The notes under the pieces: generated by a model | What the model saw: the letters and a program-made list of their open reading frames with translations, nothing else | What the model was told of the DNA's origin: nothing | Database searches by the model: none | Source of the DNA: Pilatotrama ljubarskyi | Taxonomy: Eukaryota; Basidiomycota; Agaricomycetes; Polyporales; Polyporaceae | NCBI GenBank assembly: GCA_022385805.1 | Contig: MU277720.1 | Location: forward strand, 64,488 to 128,487 | Length of the DNA: 64,000 bases | Direction: 5' to 3' | Shown here: positions 11,626-23,741 of the stretch, piece by piece | How the letters are laid out: each line of letters starts with the position of its first letter | Position numbering within the stretch: the stretch's first letter is position 1 | Program-made: the position numbers and the translations under genes

Positions 11626-12915
11626 ATGACCGACCGCGGATCCAGCAGGCTACCATCCACCATGCCACAGATTCAGTATTCGAACAAACCTCTACAGGAA
11701 ACACATTCCGAACTGAGCGCTTCGGTATGTCAGGCCGGCCATTGCTTATGCGCATGACAAGGCAAGCCGAAGCTCATACTATACTAGAATGACCTCACCG
11801 AGCAGCGTGGGCAGATCAGGCAAATCATAACCTCTTTCCTAGCCCGCAGCGACTTCAAAGCCACGACATGCCCTAGGGACACGCAGCTACGCGCAAGATT
11901 GGCGGCGGAGATCCACTCATGGGCGGTCCACGTCCACCCACGTATGCTTGACAAGATGCTGGAAACAAGCTGTTCCTACGCTGAGACAGCGTTCGGCCAT
12001 ACCTCCTTCGAGCACCGCTACTACATCGCGCTGTATACGGCGTGTATGCTATATGGAGAAGATCTGGGAGAGCACGATCCGGACGCCGTGACGCAGTTTG
12101 GCCGCCGCCTGGTCAGAGGGGAGAAGCAGCTCAGCCCGATATTCGACCGGCTTGCGGACTTACTAAAGGAGGCCCACCTCTACTGGAGTGATGTCGGCGC
12201 AGACGCGATCGTTACCGGGACGATAGACGCTTTGACGGCCACCGCCATCGAATTCGCGACAACAGGAAGCCCCGTCGCGCCGGCCGCGCTGAGGTATCCT
12301 TACTATCTCCGGACGAGGGCTGGCGGGGGCCCGCAGTACACGCATTTCATGTTCATGCGAAGCTGGCGTGAGAAGGCGGATTCCTACCTGCAGATCCTTC
12401 CGTGAGTAATCATACTCCGTTCGTCTTCTGTGCAAAGCTTATCACACTAGGTTTTCGGTGCTCAGAGAGATCGAGCACTGGACGCTAGGAACAAAGTGAG
12501 CCAGCTTCCTCTATATGATGTATCAAGCGATCTGACAAATGAGCGCAGTGACATGTACGTCGCATAGGATTCAACTGGATCTTGAGCCATCCTGACCTGC
12601 GCTTAGTCTCTCCTTTTACAAGGAGGAGCTAGCGGGCGAACCCAGCAACTACGTGCACTTACGTGCCGAGGCTGAACAATCATCTCCCTGGGATGTCCTG
12701 CGAGAACTCACTGAAGAAGTACTCGATACTGCTCGTCGCATCGACATCATCACGGCAAAAGACAGGGAGCTACATGCGCTCTGGAACCGTTACCTCCAGG
12801 TCTGTCTCATGACGAAATGATTCGCAGAACGCCCAATGACTGACCTACGTAGACCTACTTGGAGTTCTCGGTAAGGACACCCAGGTATCGTCTGGCGGAC
12901 CTAGGGCTGGCTTGA
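11626..12915 (+). CDS. Trichodiene-synthase-like sesquiterpene synthase (TRI5 family)
   Basis: The product probably cyclises farnesyl diphosphate. I read six exons: 11626-11724, 11788-12401, 12451-12495, 12549-12554, 12607-12799 and 12853-12915. They total 1020 nt, or 339 residues, normal for TRI5-type enzymes. The metal-binding NSE motif reads NDILSFYKEE and is assembled across the 6-nt fourth exon. The C-terminal diphosphate-sensor region reads RTPRYRLADL. The position of the Asp-rich DDxxD motif reads GEDLGEHDPD (about residues 120-130), so the first Asp is Glu and spacing differs from classical enzymes. All introns are 49-63 nt. A TATA box lies 118 bp upstream. No P450, transporter or other tailoring gene lies nearby, so it looks like a stand-alone synthase. 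The product cannot be predicted from sequence alone. Confidence 0.85.
12549..12554 (+). other. 6-nt microexon inside the terpene synthase NSE motif
   Basis: The exon is TGACAT, flanked by ag (12547-12548) and gtacgt (12555-12560). It supplies the last base of the Asn codon, the whole Asp codon and two bases of the Ile codon in NDILSFYKE. Skipping it would keep frame but delete two residues from the metal-binding motif. Flanking introns are 53 and 52 nt. Confidence 0.75.
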
Positions 12916-13447
12916 AGTGCAACGGTGCATCGTCAGTGGTTGTAAAAGCTCCTGGCAAGAATCGTGCCGGCGCTCGCGAAGTAGAGATTGTATCGATTAC
13001 CACTATACCTGATATTGCGTCCTGCGTGTCCTGGCTGTACCACGTCCGAGAATTGACTCCCCCAAGCGCTGGACCATTCGGTTCTAGCCAGAAGATTGAT
13101 TGACTCCACGGTCAGGGCCGCCAACGCCCACAAAGAAAGCCTGATACTTTCACCACCTTGCGTTCACACAACTGATGCCCTTTGTGGTAAGTAAGAAAGA
13201 TGCACGAATTAGGCCTGTATCTAGGGCGGCTGAAGCTGTGCAACATCAACTGTACCCCCGCCACCACGACCGTTAAAACGTTCAAGGGCCATTGGTACCC
13301 GTCCAATTTGCATCGTTTAATCGACCTTCAGGGTATACAGCGAAGACGTGGAACCTAGTAAGTGGCCCGAAAGGCTTCAACATCATCTGAGGTGCTTAGG
13401 AGCTTGTCTCTGACGCCGTCCCCAAGTACTTTGGCCGCGGGTGAATC
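12916..13447. other. Intergenic, 532 bp
   Basis: No supported gene. It lies between two plus-strand genes and should hold the terpene synthase 3' UTR and the F-box gene promoter. Confidence 0.4.
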
Positions 13448-15171
13448 ATGGACTCAGAGTCTATGGGACAGTTTACGATGGCGGTCGACGATGAAGTAGT
13501 TGCAATACTTCGGGAAGGAAGGTCGCTCTCGAGCCTTCTGCGGGAGTTGGTATCATTGAGGAGGTGGAAAGAAGAGCAGATCCTTGCCAAGGAAGACGAA
13601 CGCGAACGTCACGAACGCATGTTCACCCGGCTTTGCGTACGTGTAAGCTCATGTGAAGTCATATGCACTCACGAAGCGATTGCTGTCAGTAGACGAATTG
13701 TAGGCACACAGCAAGACGATGGATGGATGGCCAAGCCCGTGTCATCGATGATCTACCCGCAGAACTACTCGACACGATCTTCAGGTTCGCCCTTCCTCCG
13801 AATTCCCTCTTAGACCCTGCATCCACTCGGAGTCCACGGTCGCGATGGGCCCTTGCACTTCATGCGAAGCGCAACCTGACCGAAGTCTGCTGGCGATGGA
13901 GACCGGTCGCTCAGGCAATCCTGTACGAGGAGATTTCTCTGCGACACGCTTACCAGGCACGTGCCTTATCGAAGGCCTTCCGCGGTAATCCAGAGCTCGG
14001 CCGCCTCGTGAAGAAGGTAGTCGTGGACTGCCCGGCTCCGCCGAGTTCTGAAACATGGGAAGTCAAGAACGCGGTAGTGTTAGACTTGGTCGACATCCTG
14101 CTCGAATGTACTTCACTCAAGACCCTCGTCTTCACGGACACGCTCTTCGTAGAGGAAGCCCCCAACTGTACCATCGAGGCTCTCGAATTCCCCAGGGCTT
14201 TTGTAGAGGTCATCATGAAGCGTGCGGGAACGCTGCGACGCGTCGAGCAGTGGCCACAAGGCGGAGCTCACGCTCACTTCGAGTTCCCGATTAACGCTAT
14301 ACTCTCCTGCACGCACCTGGTTTCCCTCACCATTAACCTAAACCATGGCGCAGCGGAGAAGCATGTGGTCCTACCATTCCTCGAAGAACTCGATCTCTCG
14401 CGTCAATACGATGTGCCGACTGCAGCCCAACACAATTTGAATCATTTCGCGAAGTGGGAGATGCCACGGCTCAGACGCCTTGTGTTGCCAGTCTCGAGCG
14501 ACCTCTACAAGACCTTCCTCCAGAAGCATGGCCGCATGATCTCCTACCTCGAGTTCCGCGACCATCTCGACCTCCTCAGCATGCCCATCCGGCCCTTCTG
14601 CCAGTACATTCACCTCTGCCCTAACCTTCGACATTTCGTCTTCGACGCGAAGGGGTCCGACTTCATGGCGGCCAACGACATACTTCCACACCCAACCCTT
14701 GCGTACATAGACATCTGGGTCAATTCGCCTGCGGATGTGATGCGCTCCGCGTTTATGGAGATGCGAGCGAAACGTACTATTGCTCCCCAGACGACCTGGA
14801 AGAATGTGCGACTACTCGACCGCGCGCTACATTGGGTAACCGAGCTCCCTACCCTTTTCCCTCCAGACACTCCTTCGGTGGAGCTGCCCTCCGTGCATCG
14901 CTCGCCCGGCCTCTCCATAACGCACACGGACTGGGGCATTTACCGAAGCGATCTGGACGAGTTGTATCCCGAAGAAGTCCCACCGGTTGAGGACGGCGAC
15001 ACCGAGCCGGTCGATGATCGCGAGGAGCCTAAATGGGACGAAGGCGAGGAGACAGAGGAAGAGACTGAGGAAGAGACGGACCCCTCTGGCTCCGACGAAG
15101 ACGAAGAATACTCGTACTCAAGTCCAGACGAGTCGGACTACGAAGACTCGCAGCCAGCGTCGGATTTCTGA
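13448..15171 (+). CDS. F-box-like protein with acidic C-terminal tail
   Basis: Two exons (13448-13636 and 13693-15171) encode 555 residues. F-box proteins are substrate adaptors of SCF ubiquitin ligases. The first exon gives a short charged, probably helical segment (LRELVSLRRWKEEQILAKED). The F-box-like block follows: VIDDLPAELLDTIFRFALPP, then NLTEVCWRWRPVAQAILYEE. The middle has loose leucine-rich character (LVSLTINLNHG, LPFLEELDLSRQ, CPNLRHFVFDAKG). The last 90 residues are strikingly acidic (GEETEEETEEETDP, SDEDEEYSYSSPDESDYED). Agaricomycetes carry many such genes; the target is unknown. An ATG at 13723, just before the F-box, is an alternative start if exon 1 is untranslated. It is convergent with MSH5, 121 bp away. 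Confidence 0.8.
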
Positions 15172-15292
15172 TTATGGCGGTCGCTTAAGGAACAAGAAGG
15201 GGAGGGTCGGGGGATGATCTACAACATACGTCCTTGCTCTATCTAAAGGGAACCCGCCTTGAACCTTGTCATCCGCTGCTTTCGCATCTAAG

Positions 15293-18200
15293 TCAGGCGG
15301 CTCGACCGAGGATCTCCGTTAAATCTTCCCGAACAGATGAGTCTCGCTCGCGGCGTTGCTCCGGCGAGAGGTCGCACGCAAGGAACCTGCGACAGACCTC
15401 CTCAGCCTCCTCGAGTTCTTTACGCTCCGCGGCCGACATGTCCTCGTCCAACAATTGAGATATTTCATGCTTCATGAGGAGCTCCCTGCTAGAAATGTCA
15501 GAGATCTCTGACCGACGTCCTAGATGGCCCGTCTCACCTCACATGCTTGGCTCGAGCGGTCACCCGCTTGGGTACACCAAACAATTCCGCGCATGCGATA
15601 GCATGAGAATGCAGTGAATATCCCTCCGCTACCCTGGAAGGATTGTGAGCGGGCTCTGGCGACATGCATTGAGATTCGACTGACTTGTAGAGGTACGTAA
15701 TCTTGTCATGAGCCGAGAGTTGTACCCTTGCTTCCTCTTCATCTCCCTCGACAGAATAATCACCAGAGATGGAGCCCGTAGCTTCTGAGCCAGACGCTAG
15801 GAGGACTTGCATGTGTAGGAACGTTACTGGCAATTTGTACGGGCTGAGGAGATCCCTGTGAAAGACCTCGTGGAAATGCGTCGTAGCGACTACTTTGGGG
15901 CAGCCAGCACCGCAAGCCAAAAGATGCTTCAAGACTCCGCAGAACAGACCAGCACCGTCTGGAGAGGGAGAATCATAGTGGCAGACAGCATACAACCCGT
16001 CAGAAAGAGCAAATGCGACAATAAGGCGAAATGACGAGCCTGCAGGACGTGTACCCTTGCCGAACTCGTCGAGAAGCATCAGCGAGCGTGCAGTAGCATT
16101 GCGTAGAGCAAGCGAAACTTGATTGAGGTCGATCATGAAGGCCGATTGCACCTGAGATAGGGGATTCAAGGTCGAGGATATCCCAGAACAGAGGGTCAAG
16201 GAGGCGTACTCTAGACACCGATTCTCTTGTTTGGATCCGCGTAAAGACTGGGTGAGCGGCATGGTCAGCTACCTCAGAGGTCCTCAGGCGAGCAATAAGG
16301 GTACTTTTGTCGACGATCCCAAGGGTGGCGGACTCGGCAGGGACGAAGCTAGGGGCGAGAGTCAGAGAGCCAGGCATTGTTGAGTTCAATGCTCTTACCA
16401 TCCAATCTACGAAAGAAGCTGCGAGTCGTATATGAAGGTCTTGCAGGATACAATCACTTACTTGAGCCATATACTGTATGAGCGCGATCTTGAAAGTGTC
16501 AGGTAAGAAAGGCGTTGTATCGTGCTGAGCAAGAGCATATACCTGCTTCAAATACACGCTCTGAATTGGGGACGTTAATAACTACGACGATAACAGCCAG
16601 CATTGCTATCCCCACCTTCCCACAGGCATTCGCACCCGTACACACGACCAGGCTATTCTTCTGGTAGTGCCTCTGCTCCTCGACTTCGTCAGCATCGCTG
16701 ACAGAGTCCTCGATCGCAGCATCTATCCCAGCACCGCCCAATATGAAGGCATCGTTCGGCACGAAGGTGTCAACGACCAGTTCTTGGAGGGGATGTCTCC
16801 CATGCAAACGCAATTGTAAAACCACAATGCCCGCATTGTCTCGCAAAGGCTGCTCACCGGCCCTGCTTGATGTTGATGACATTGTCTTCTGTCATGCGCG
16901 GCCTTCTGTAGTCGTAAGAGCGAGTTGCTGCGGCAAAGGAGAGCAGGCAATCCAGCTCCGCGCATATGTCGCATGCGCGGCTTATATCCGGAGCGTAGAC
17001 TAAGACTTTCTCTTGTAATGCTTGGACGATCTCGATCTCGCGGTCTGCAGAGCGGGTTGATATTGTAGTGTGTTGTTCGTTTGTGAAGGACACGAACTCA
17101 CCGACAATGGCTGGGTGCAAGTCACCGATATGCACGTCCATGTCTGTCGGATGGTGATAAACAGCGGCCTGCGGCTAACAGCGATCATGGCACTCGCCGT
17201 GCATTTCTGGAGACTTGAAGTATACGTGCGAACTATGAGGATTTGATTATGAGTGATAACAGAGCGGATGAATGGCCCTTACTCTGATGAGAACTGGCAT
17301 CGACGTGGTCAGCACGAACAGATTTACCAGCAAAGGGGTGCTACCTGAAAGCTCCATCCCTCTAGGACCACGATGCCGGCTTCGCCCAGCCATTCATCTT
17401 GCATAGGGACGCAAACGAGGAAACCTAGGACGGGTATGAGACGGCAAACTCATGATAGAGGGATTCGCCTCACCGAGCTGCGGAAAGTAGACAACGTTGA
17501 GCGATGATGTGTAATCTGGCGGGATCGTTCCTGATATCTGCGTCGCAACCTTGGACTGTGTGATGTTCAGCTACCATAGGACATAGAGGACATAAGAAAC
17601 TCGTACAAGTACTGCATCGATTCCATGGTAGATATGTTTCAGGTTGTCCAACTCCTCGTCGATATGAGGCCTGACGCAAACTCTCCCTGAGTTTGTGCTT
17701 TCTTCCCAATCGACCTAGCATCACAAAATGAGCTTAAGAGCGACCCAAGAAGGCATCAGTGATCACCGTCTCGTTTACTGCGTTCCCGATCTCCCTGAAA
17801 CGGCCTATGTCAAGGGCTTCGAGCAGCTATGGTTCGGTTAACATTCCCTCCACCTTCATACAGGTGATTATTGACCTGTCGGACTACTGGAACTCCACCG
17901 GCATGATTCAACTCGGCGAGCGAATCACGGAGCAGCAGGGCGTGGAACGCGAACTAGAATGCCGGTCAGAACACTCTCGGCCGGAACGCCTGCGAGACAT
18001 ACCTTGACAAGCCCTTGCCAATCCGATACCTTGGCTTTACCGCTCTTCATTGCTGTGAGTATCCTGGGCACGTTCTTCGTTCCTTGCAAATGCCCGTGCA
18101 TGGAAGTAGCAGCGGAGATGTTGTCTGGGCGGACGAAGCACTCGACTGCGTCGTGTCGTGCGTTGATGATCTCCAGCGACATAGATGGCCGGAGGAACCA

Positions 18201-19435
18201 TTCCCGCATCATGGCTCGGCCGAGTGTCGTCTTCGTGTTGTTCAGTATGCCGAAGAGAGAAAGGCCCTCTTTCGTCTTGTCTGAATGGATAGAAGCGTGG
18301 TTCTCATCCTCGAAGACTTGTAGAGAGAACAGAGCATCTGCGTTTATCTGCATCACATCCAGCAGGGGCAGGGGTTCGATGTTGCGGACCTCGAGGCCTC
18401 CGATGCCTTCATCATCCAGCTCAGCGACAGCGCGAGCACGAGCAAGGTAGTCCAGGAGAGCACCAACTGACCCGAGCTAGATTGACATGAATGCTTAGGT
18501 TGCATGACGACGAACTGGTTGGGCAGACCGAGACTCACGCATAAGGGCGAGCTCTCTACCGAGGCGAAGTTAGCCAGCCGAACGGAAGCGTTCCACTTCT
18601 GCAGGATGGGATCACCGCCGACGTCCCTGCGTCGACGCATGAAATCGTATGCGTTCCTCGGTTCCGACATGCTCTCCGACTCGGACGGATCACCGTCAAG
18701 ATCCCGCATGAGGGGCAGTTCCGAGAGAAGGCGCAATGACAACAGGCGCTCGCGACCCTTGTGCGGGAGGAAGTCCTTGTGTGGGCGCACTTGGAACGTG
18801 CCTCCGGAGCCGTCCACTGACCCGATCGTGAGTATATGCGTCCGGTACCAGGCGCGGGAGACTGTACCATGGTCTCGGCATACGTCCATGAAGTTGTCAT
18901 CGGCCTTCGAGCTGGTCAGAACAACATCTGGGCAAGCCTGCTCGAGGACTGCGTGTATGCGGGTGAGATTGCAGCTAGTCCAACGGACCAAGTGGGGCAC
19001 TTACACGCTTTCGTCCTGTCGAAGTGCTGATTCTCGGGGGTATCCTCGAAGACGAAGACCGTGCACTTCACTGGGTCATAGTACGCACAAGCCACGCGAC
19101 CGCTGCTCAGCATGTCAGTATGGCTCGGTGTATGCGGACATGATGGCGCATACAACTGGCAAGACGCTGCCAGGCAGATCTTGGCGAAGTAATTAGTAGG
19201 AGTCGCTGACATTTGACACGAGGCCGCTCACCTTCTCAACGATGTTGCTCGACGAGTCGTCTCCTCCGTCGTCTTCGTCGGGTGCGGGTACATTGCCGTC
19301 CCATCTCACTTTCTTGCGCGTCTGGGTTTCCTCCGAGTCGCTAAGCTCTTCGAACTGTGCAGTGATCCCTTCCTCGTCCTCTCCTGCTACACACGAGGAG
19401 GTATGGGAGGCCACCGGGGTTTTCCGCCGAGGCAT
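15293..19435 (-). CDS. MSH5: Meiotic MutS homologue MSH5
   Basis: MSH5 partners MSH4 in a clamp that stabilises recombination intermediates and promotes meiotic crossovers; it does not act in mismatch repair. Many short exons run leftward from the ATG at 19435 (MPRRKTPVASHTSS) to the TGA at 15293. Family blocks in order: GRVACAYYDPVKCTVFVFED (19110-19050); KEGLSLFGILNNTK (about 18270-18230) and MMREWFLRPSMSLEIINARH; TKNVPRILTAMKSGKAKVSDW (18080-18010); a clamp region with SYDYRRPRM (16900); GRHPLQELVVDTFVPNDAFI; Walker A GANACGKSVYLKQ, split by an intron (16561-16614); and Walker B/signature FMIDLNQVSLALRNATARSL and LLDEFGKGT. The last exon ends with a helical tail, HEISQLLDEDMSAAERKELE. An N-terminal acidic stretch (DEDDGGDDSSS) precedes the conserved part. 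The join just after GKGT is unresolved. It looks intact. Confidence 0.93.
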
Positions 19436-19812
19436 TTCAGTAGGAATGCAGAGAGGATGAGCACGAGAGCTACACAAGCTTAGGAGCTGATGGCGGAGAA
19501 AGAGAAGCTGCAAGCATCCTGAGTACTCCCGAGTCCCGCCGGGCCCGTTCGGTGGACGCGTCTTGCCCGACAGCTTCCGTCACGTGCCCGCGTTGCTCGC
19601 GAAGAGAGCATACAGCCAGTGCAACGGTCATACTTACTCACTGCTGTCCGTGTGTCCCATCGACCCTTTCAGTCGGTCAAGGCAAGATCAATGAGCGGTG
19701 CGTTCACAGGTATGCCGGAATCTCGAGTAAGGGATGTCGCTAATAAGAGACAAGAATATGTCGAACATAGCGGACTGCGGCAAACACAGTACATACGGGA
19801 ACAACAGATCGT
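19436..19812. other. Intergenic, 377 bp
   Basis: This separates two co-oriented minus-strand genes. It must contain the PHB2 3' UTR and the MSH5 promoter. No other feature seen. Confidence 0.45.
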
Positions 19813-21215
19813 CATTACTTTTTGTTGACAGCAAGCAGATCCCTCGCGTCGTCCGTCACTGTGGGGCGTATCAGCACGTTCACACATTATCGCTGGACGA
19901 GAGTGCTCACCGTTCAAGAGAAGGGACTGAGAGTCGAGCATCACACGGTTGTCGGAGGCAGCCAATAGAGTCGCGATGTCGCGGGCAGCCTCGAGCCTCC
20001 GGAGCTGCAGGAAGCCCTTGTTCTGGCGTACCGCTTCACCAATGAGCTCCGCACTTCGTGCCTCACCCTGGGCCCGGACGATAATAGACTGCACGCACGC
20101 AGGCGTCAGAAGTTGACCAGCTGTCGTAAGTAAACTTCGGCACGTACCTGCTTCTCCTGGATGGCCTGGTCGACCAGGAAAGCGGCACGCAAAGCGGTTT
20201 GTTGAGCGACCTGCGGAGACGTAAGGTGCGATTCTGCAAGTTGGTCTAGACCTGCTACGGACCTGCTTTGCCTCGACGGCATGGGTGAACTCGGGAGAGA
20301 ACGCGACGTGCGTGATCGAGACGTCATCGAGAACGATGTTGAAGCGAAGCGCGCGGCGCGTCAAATTCTCCCGGACCAGTCTTGACACCTATGTCCGGCA
20401 GCACGGGAAAATGTTACGTCGCGTAAGTTCCTTGTGGATCAGGAGACACCTGTGCGTGCGACCGACCTGCTCACGCTGCGTGATAATCTGGCTCGCGTTG
20501 AATTGCGCGACTACGCTCTTGAGGACTTCGTTTACGATGGAAGGCAAGACACGTTCATCATAGTCAGTGCCCAGTTCTCGGTAGATTGTGGGCAGCTGAG
20601 AAATATTGGGTCTCGAGAGGACACGGCAGGTGATGTTGACCATCTGCAGATCTGGACAATTCGATGGACAGTAAACTTAGCCATGGTACGCAACGTGCCA
20701 GTGCGAAGTCCCACGTACCCTTCGTGCCGGTCAAGGAAGCGATGCTGCGAGGCTTTGCGCGAATATCGTAAACGATGGGCGTTTCAAACCAGGGCAACTA
20801 CGTGAATGTCAGGACGCCGGCATTGCTTCGTTCCTGCCGAGTACTCGCCATGAGATGGGTGCCTTCAGGGTACACTTCGTCCTTCACACCGTGCAGCCTG
20901 GATGGTACGACGGCCGCCTGAGAATTTGAACGGACACAGTCTTTGGGGACTTTGCTCACCTGGTGTACTTGATAGCGCGGTGACCACCATCGACTGCAAG
21001 AGTCCCATGAGATACTGAGCTCCGTTTCCGATCGACAAGAGCATACCGTTGAACAGACTCGCGTTCAGAGCGACGCCACCACCAACAAGAGCCAGAAGCA
21101 GACCCGTGCCGGTGAAGAAACCCCTGGGGGACATCCGAGGGCCTCCGCCACCACCACCGGAGCTGGCACGTTGCAGCTGCTGGGAAAGCCGCCTCCAAGC
21201 GTCCTGTGAGTTCAT
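19813..21215 (-). CDS. PHB2: Prohibitin-2 (mitochondrial inner-membrane scaffold)
   Basis: PHB2 assembles with PHB1 into ring complexes in the mitochondrial inner membrane that scaffold proteases and respiratory subunits. The start at 21215 ([14 protein letters not shown]) is followed by a glycine run and the N-terminal membrane anchor [20 protein letters not shown]. Then come the SPFH/PHB domain ([60 protein letters not shown]), [20 protein letters not shown], and the coiled coil ([20 protein letters not shown]). The C-terminus reads [12 protein letters not shown] with TAA at 19815-19813. At least seven short introns interrupt it; I did not fix every boundary. [13 protein letters not shown] and the anchor favour PHB2 over PHB1. 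It diverges from the PQ-loop gene 286 bp away. Confidence 0.94.
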
Positions 21216-21501
21216 AGTGAATGTGGGAGGTCGAGCGGCGAGATGGCAGGACCGTGCAGAGGGACCTCGAAAGCACTGACGACAAGCCGAGCCGCGACGG
21301 CCTCGCCTCGGCATATGCCGGGGCGCGGGTTTACCCACGCGCCTGGATCCGTGAAGTCAAACTTGTCTCCTCCACCAGTGCACCAACGCTTGCATCTCAC
21401 CGCTGCTCGACAGCTCGCGACTTGCTGCGCTACTCAGCCTCCGTGCTTACAACAGAGAGAGGGGTTTTGTTCGTATCTTGTCTTTGTTGTTGATATCTGA
21501 G

Positions 21502-22762
21502 ATGATATACGAGGGCAACCAGGAGCTCAGCAACTTTGTATGTATAGCTCTTCGCCTCGAGGTGGACCTTGAGCTAATGTTCTATCTATGTAGCTTGGAT
21601 GGGTGTCCATTGCGTGCTGGTGAGCTTCTTGCCTAGATTTCAACGTAACTCTGTTTCTAATGGGAGACCCTGGGCGCAGGCTCGTGGTGTATTCACCACA
21701 GATTATCGAGAACTACCAGCTGCAGTCGGGTGAAGGGCTCAGCGTGAGCTTCGTCGCTATCTGGTTAATCGGCGACTTATGCAACCTGTCTGGTGCCATA
21801 TTGGCTAACCTGATACCCACCATCATCATCCTCGGCACCTATGTGAGGCGTTTCTGGTACGATCGGTACGTCACATGCGCATGCTGAAGCCCGCTGCACA
21901 GTACTCTGTGTGCGATGCCATCTTGCTGTTCCAAATCTATTACTACCGGTGGAAAAGGGCACGGCGCACCGCGAGGCTGCTGTACTCCGACGAGCCGGAG
22001 GCTGCGCTGTGCGATGAAGCAAGTCCGCTTCTACCGGGGGACGGGCATGCCGAGGTGCCTGCACGGAAGTCGATGTCGAAGGACACCCTCAAATTTGTGG
22101 TTGCCCTCCTATTCGTCTTCGGCGTAGGCCTGGGAGCCTGGGCCGTGGACCGACACATTCACGGGGGCATGCCTCGTCCGAGGCCAAAGGAAGTCATCGA
22201 ATGGCGTAGCCAGGTCTTGGGGTGGATCAGTGCGGCCCTATTCCGTGAGTGCATGCGTTCCGTGGACGTTCCTCGATGCTCACTGCAGTCTGCGAAGTCG
22301 GAGCGCGGGTTCCGCAGATAGGTGCGTGGCATTAAAATAGCGATGGAGGGCAGGGACTGAATGCCTCGGTCGAGCAGTCAAGAATCTAAGCACCAGGTGC
22401 GAAGGGCTCTCGCCTTTCCTCTTTGTCTATTCCATCTCAGGCAATACGACGTACTTCCTGTCCATCCTTGCGGCGTCGCTGGATATAAAACATCTCGCGG
22501 CCAACGCGCCGTGGATTGCCGGTACGTGGATCGCCCGGTATAGTCGAGAAACGCGTCTGATCGGGCGCCCCGTGGTGGGTGAAATTCACCAGGGAGCTCA
22601 TTGACTGTTTTCCTGGACCTCTTTGTAAGCACGCCCGTCGTTTGTGATCGCATGTGCAAGTTCATTGACGTTCTGTGGTTACAGGTGCTCTACCAATTCT
22701 TCCGGTACAGGCTAGAAGATGACAGACGTGCGGACGCCATAGAACGGGAACGGTCTGAATAG
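21502..22762 (+). CDS. Vacuolar PQ-loop cationic amino-acid transporter (YPQ1/PQLC2 type)
   Basis: Yeast Ypq1-3 and human PQLC2 export lysine and arginine from the vacuole or lysosome. I read eight exons (21502-21537, 21594-21619, 21680-21842, 21902-22244, 22289-22321, 22378-22521, 22593-22624, 22685-22762) totalling 855 nt, or 284 residues. Two PQ-loop repeats are clear: VVYSPQIIENYQLQSGEGLS near residue 25 and VPQIVKNLSTRCEGLSPFLF in the C-terminal half, each with the diagnostic Pro-Gln. Seven hydrophobic segments are expected and most are visible, for example FVVALLFVFGVGLGAWAV. The loop between repeats is acidic and includes EASPLLPGDG. An ASPLLPG-type acidic dileucine signal there would fit sorting to the vacuole (inference). 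It shares a 286-bp divergent promoter with PHB2. Confidence 0.9.
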
Positions 22763-23741
22763 GCGACGGTAGATAGAGAGCAGTGTGGCTGATGAGCGTG
22801 GGACGGAGACATTGCACGGCTTGCCTCGAGGGCGATATTGTCGGGGACAATGATGCTGTATTATGGTCGGATAGAGTGCAATGAAGGCCGTTGTTACAGC
22901 AGGAGGCTTCTGATGGAGGCCTGTGCGGCCGGGACTGGGAGGGGCGATAAGGGGAATAGGGAGGGAGGGGGAGGGGAGGAGGGCGAAGCGAGCGTTTGAG
23001 TGCTTGACTGGCTCGCATCGCGGCCTCGTTCCCTCCCTCGTGTCGCTGGGAGGTATTCGACGTCCCACGTTGCAGGTCACCCACAAACTCTTCTCTATGG
23101 CACGTACCGCTCGGGCAGACATGCACCCAGCCTCGTGTCTGTTCCATCATCCTCCTCGGCCAGAAAACGCTTTATCAATGTCAGATCGCCAGCCCGTCTC
23201 ATATTTTCTCCCTGCGAGCCGTCTGCCTCGCCCTCCGCGTCCTCCGCCGCCCGCCTGATCCTCCTTAGTCCGCCTCTCTCCGTCTTGTCTGACGTCGACC
23301 CGCTGTCTGAGCGAGCGAGTGCTCAAAGCCTCAGGTACGTGTCCTGCTCGCCCCCAGACCATCCCAAACTGCGTTCGGCAGCCTTGTCTCAGCACTGACC
23401 CGCGCCGGTCTCCGCAGGACAGCGCCCACAGCCCCCAGCCCGCTGCTTTGTGGTTCGCGTTTCGGACGGTCCTCCATTCCACTCTCGTCGACAAATCGAG
23501 CGAAACAATCCAACCCGCGCGGCTGCAGCGCTGTACTCGCCGCAACAAGGTTTGGAAACCAGCTGCCCGAGTCCCGACCGATTGTCTTCGGAATCCGCAT
23601 TCGCACGCCGCTGACGCTTCCCCCGCCGCACACCCAGCTGCTCCTCAGGCGCGTTCGGGTAACCGCCGGCGCGAGCGACCAAGGTATATTATGCACCGCA
23701 CTCCCCTCCTCCATCCTACCCCCAAGCTCCACCCCTCCGCC
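22763..23741. other. Intergenic/5' leader, 979 bp, pyrimidine-rich on the right
   Basis: The right half (about 23150-23741) is C/T-rich, a common feature of fungal housekeeping promoters and 5' UTRs. The reading frame of the next gene is open upstream to 23319, but no ATG with good context lies before 23691. No independent gene is supported. Confidence 0.45.

Noticed and set aside
11626..12915. Terpene biosynthetic gene cluster around the TRI5-like synthase
   Set aside because: No P450, oxidoreductase, transferase, transporter or cluster regulator is adjacent; neighbours are a KOW-like protein and an F-box protein. The OYE is 30 kb away.
23319..23741. Upstream extension of the F-box/LRR protein from the frame open at 23319
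   Set aside because: The frame there has no well-placed ATG; the extension is low-complexity and the ATG at 23742 has a near-perfect initiation context.
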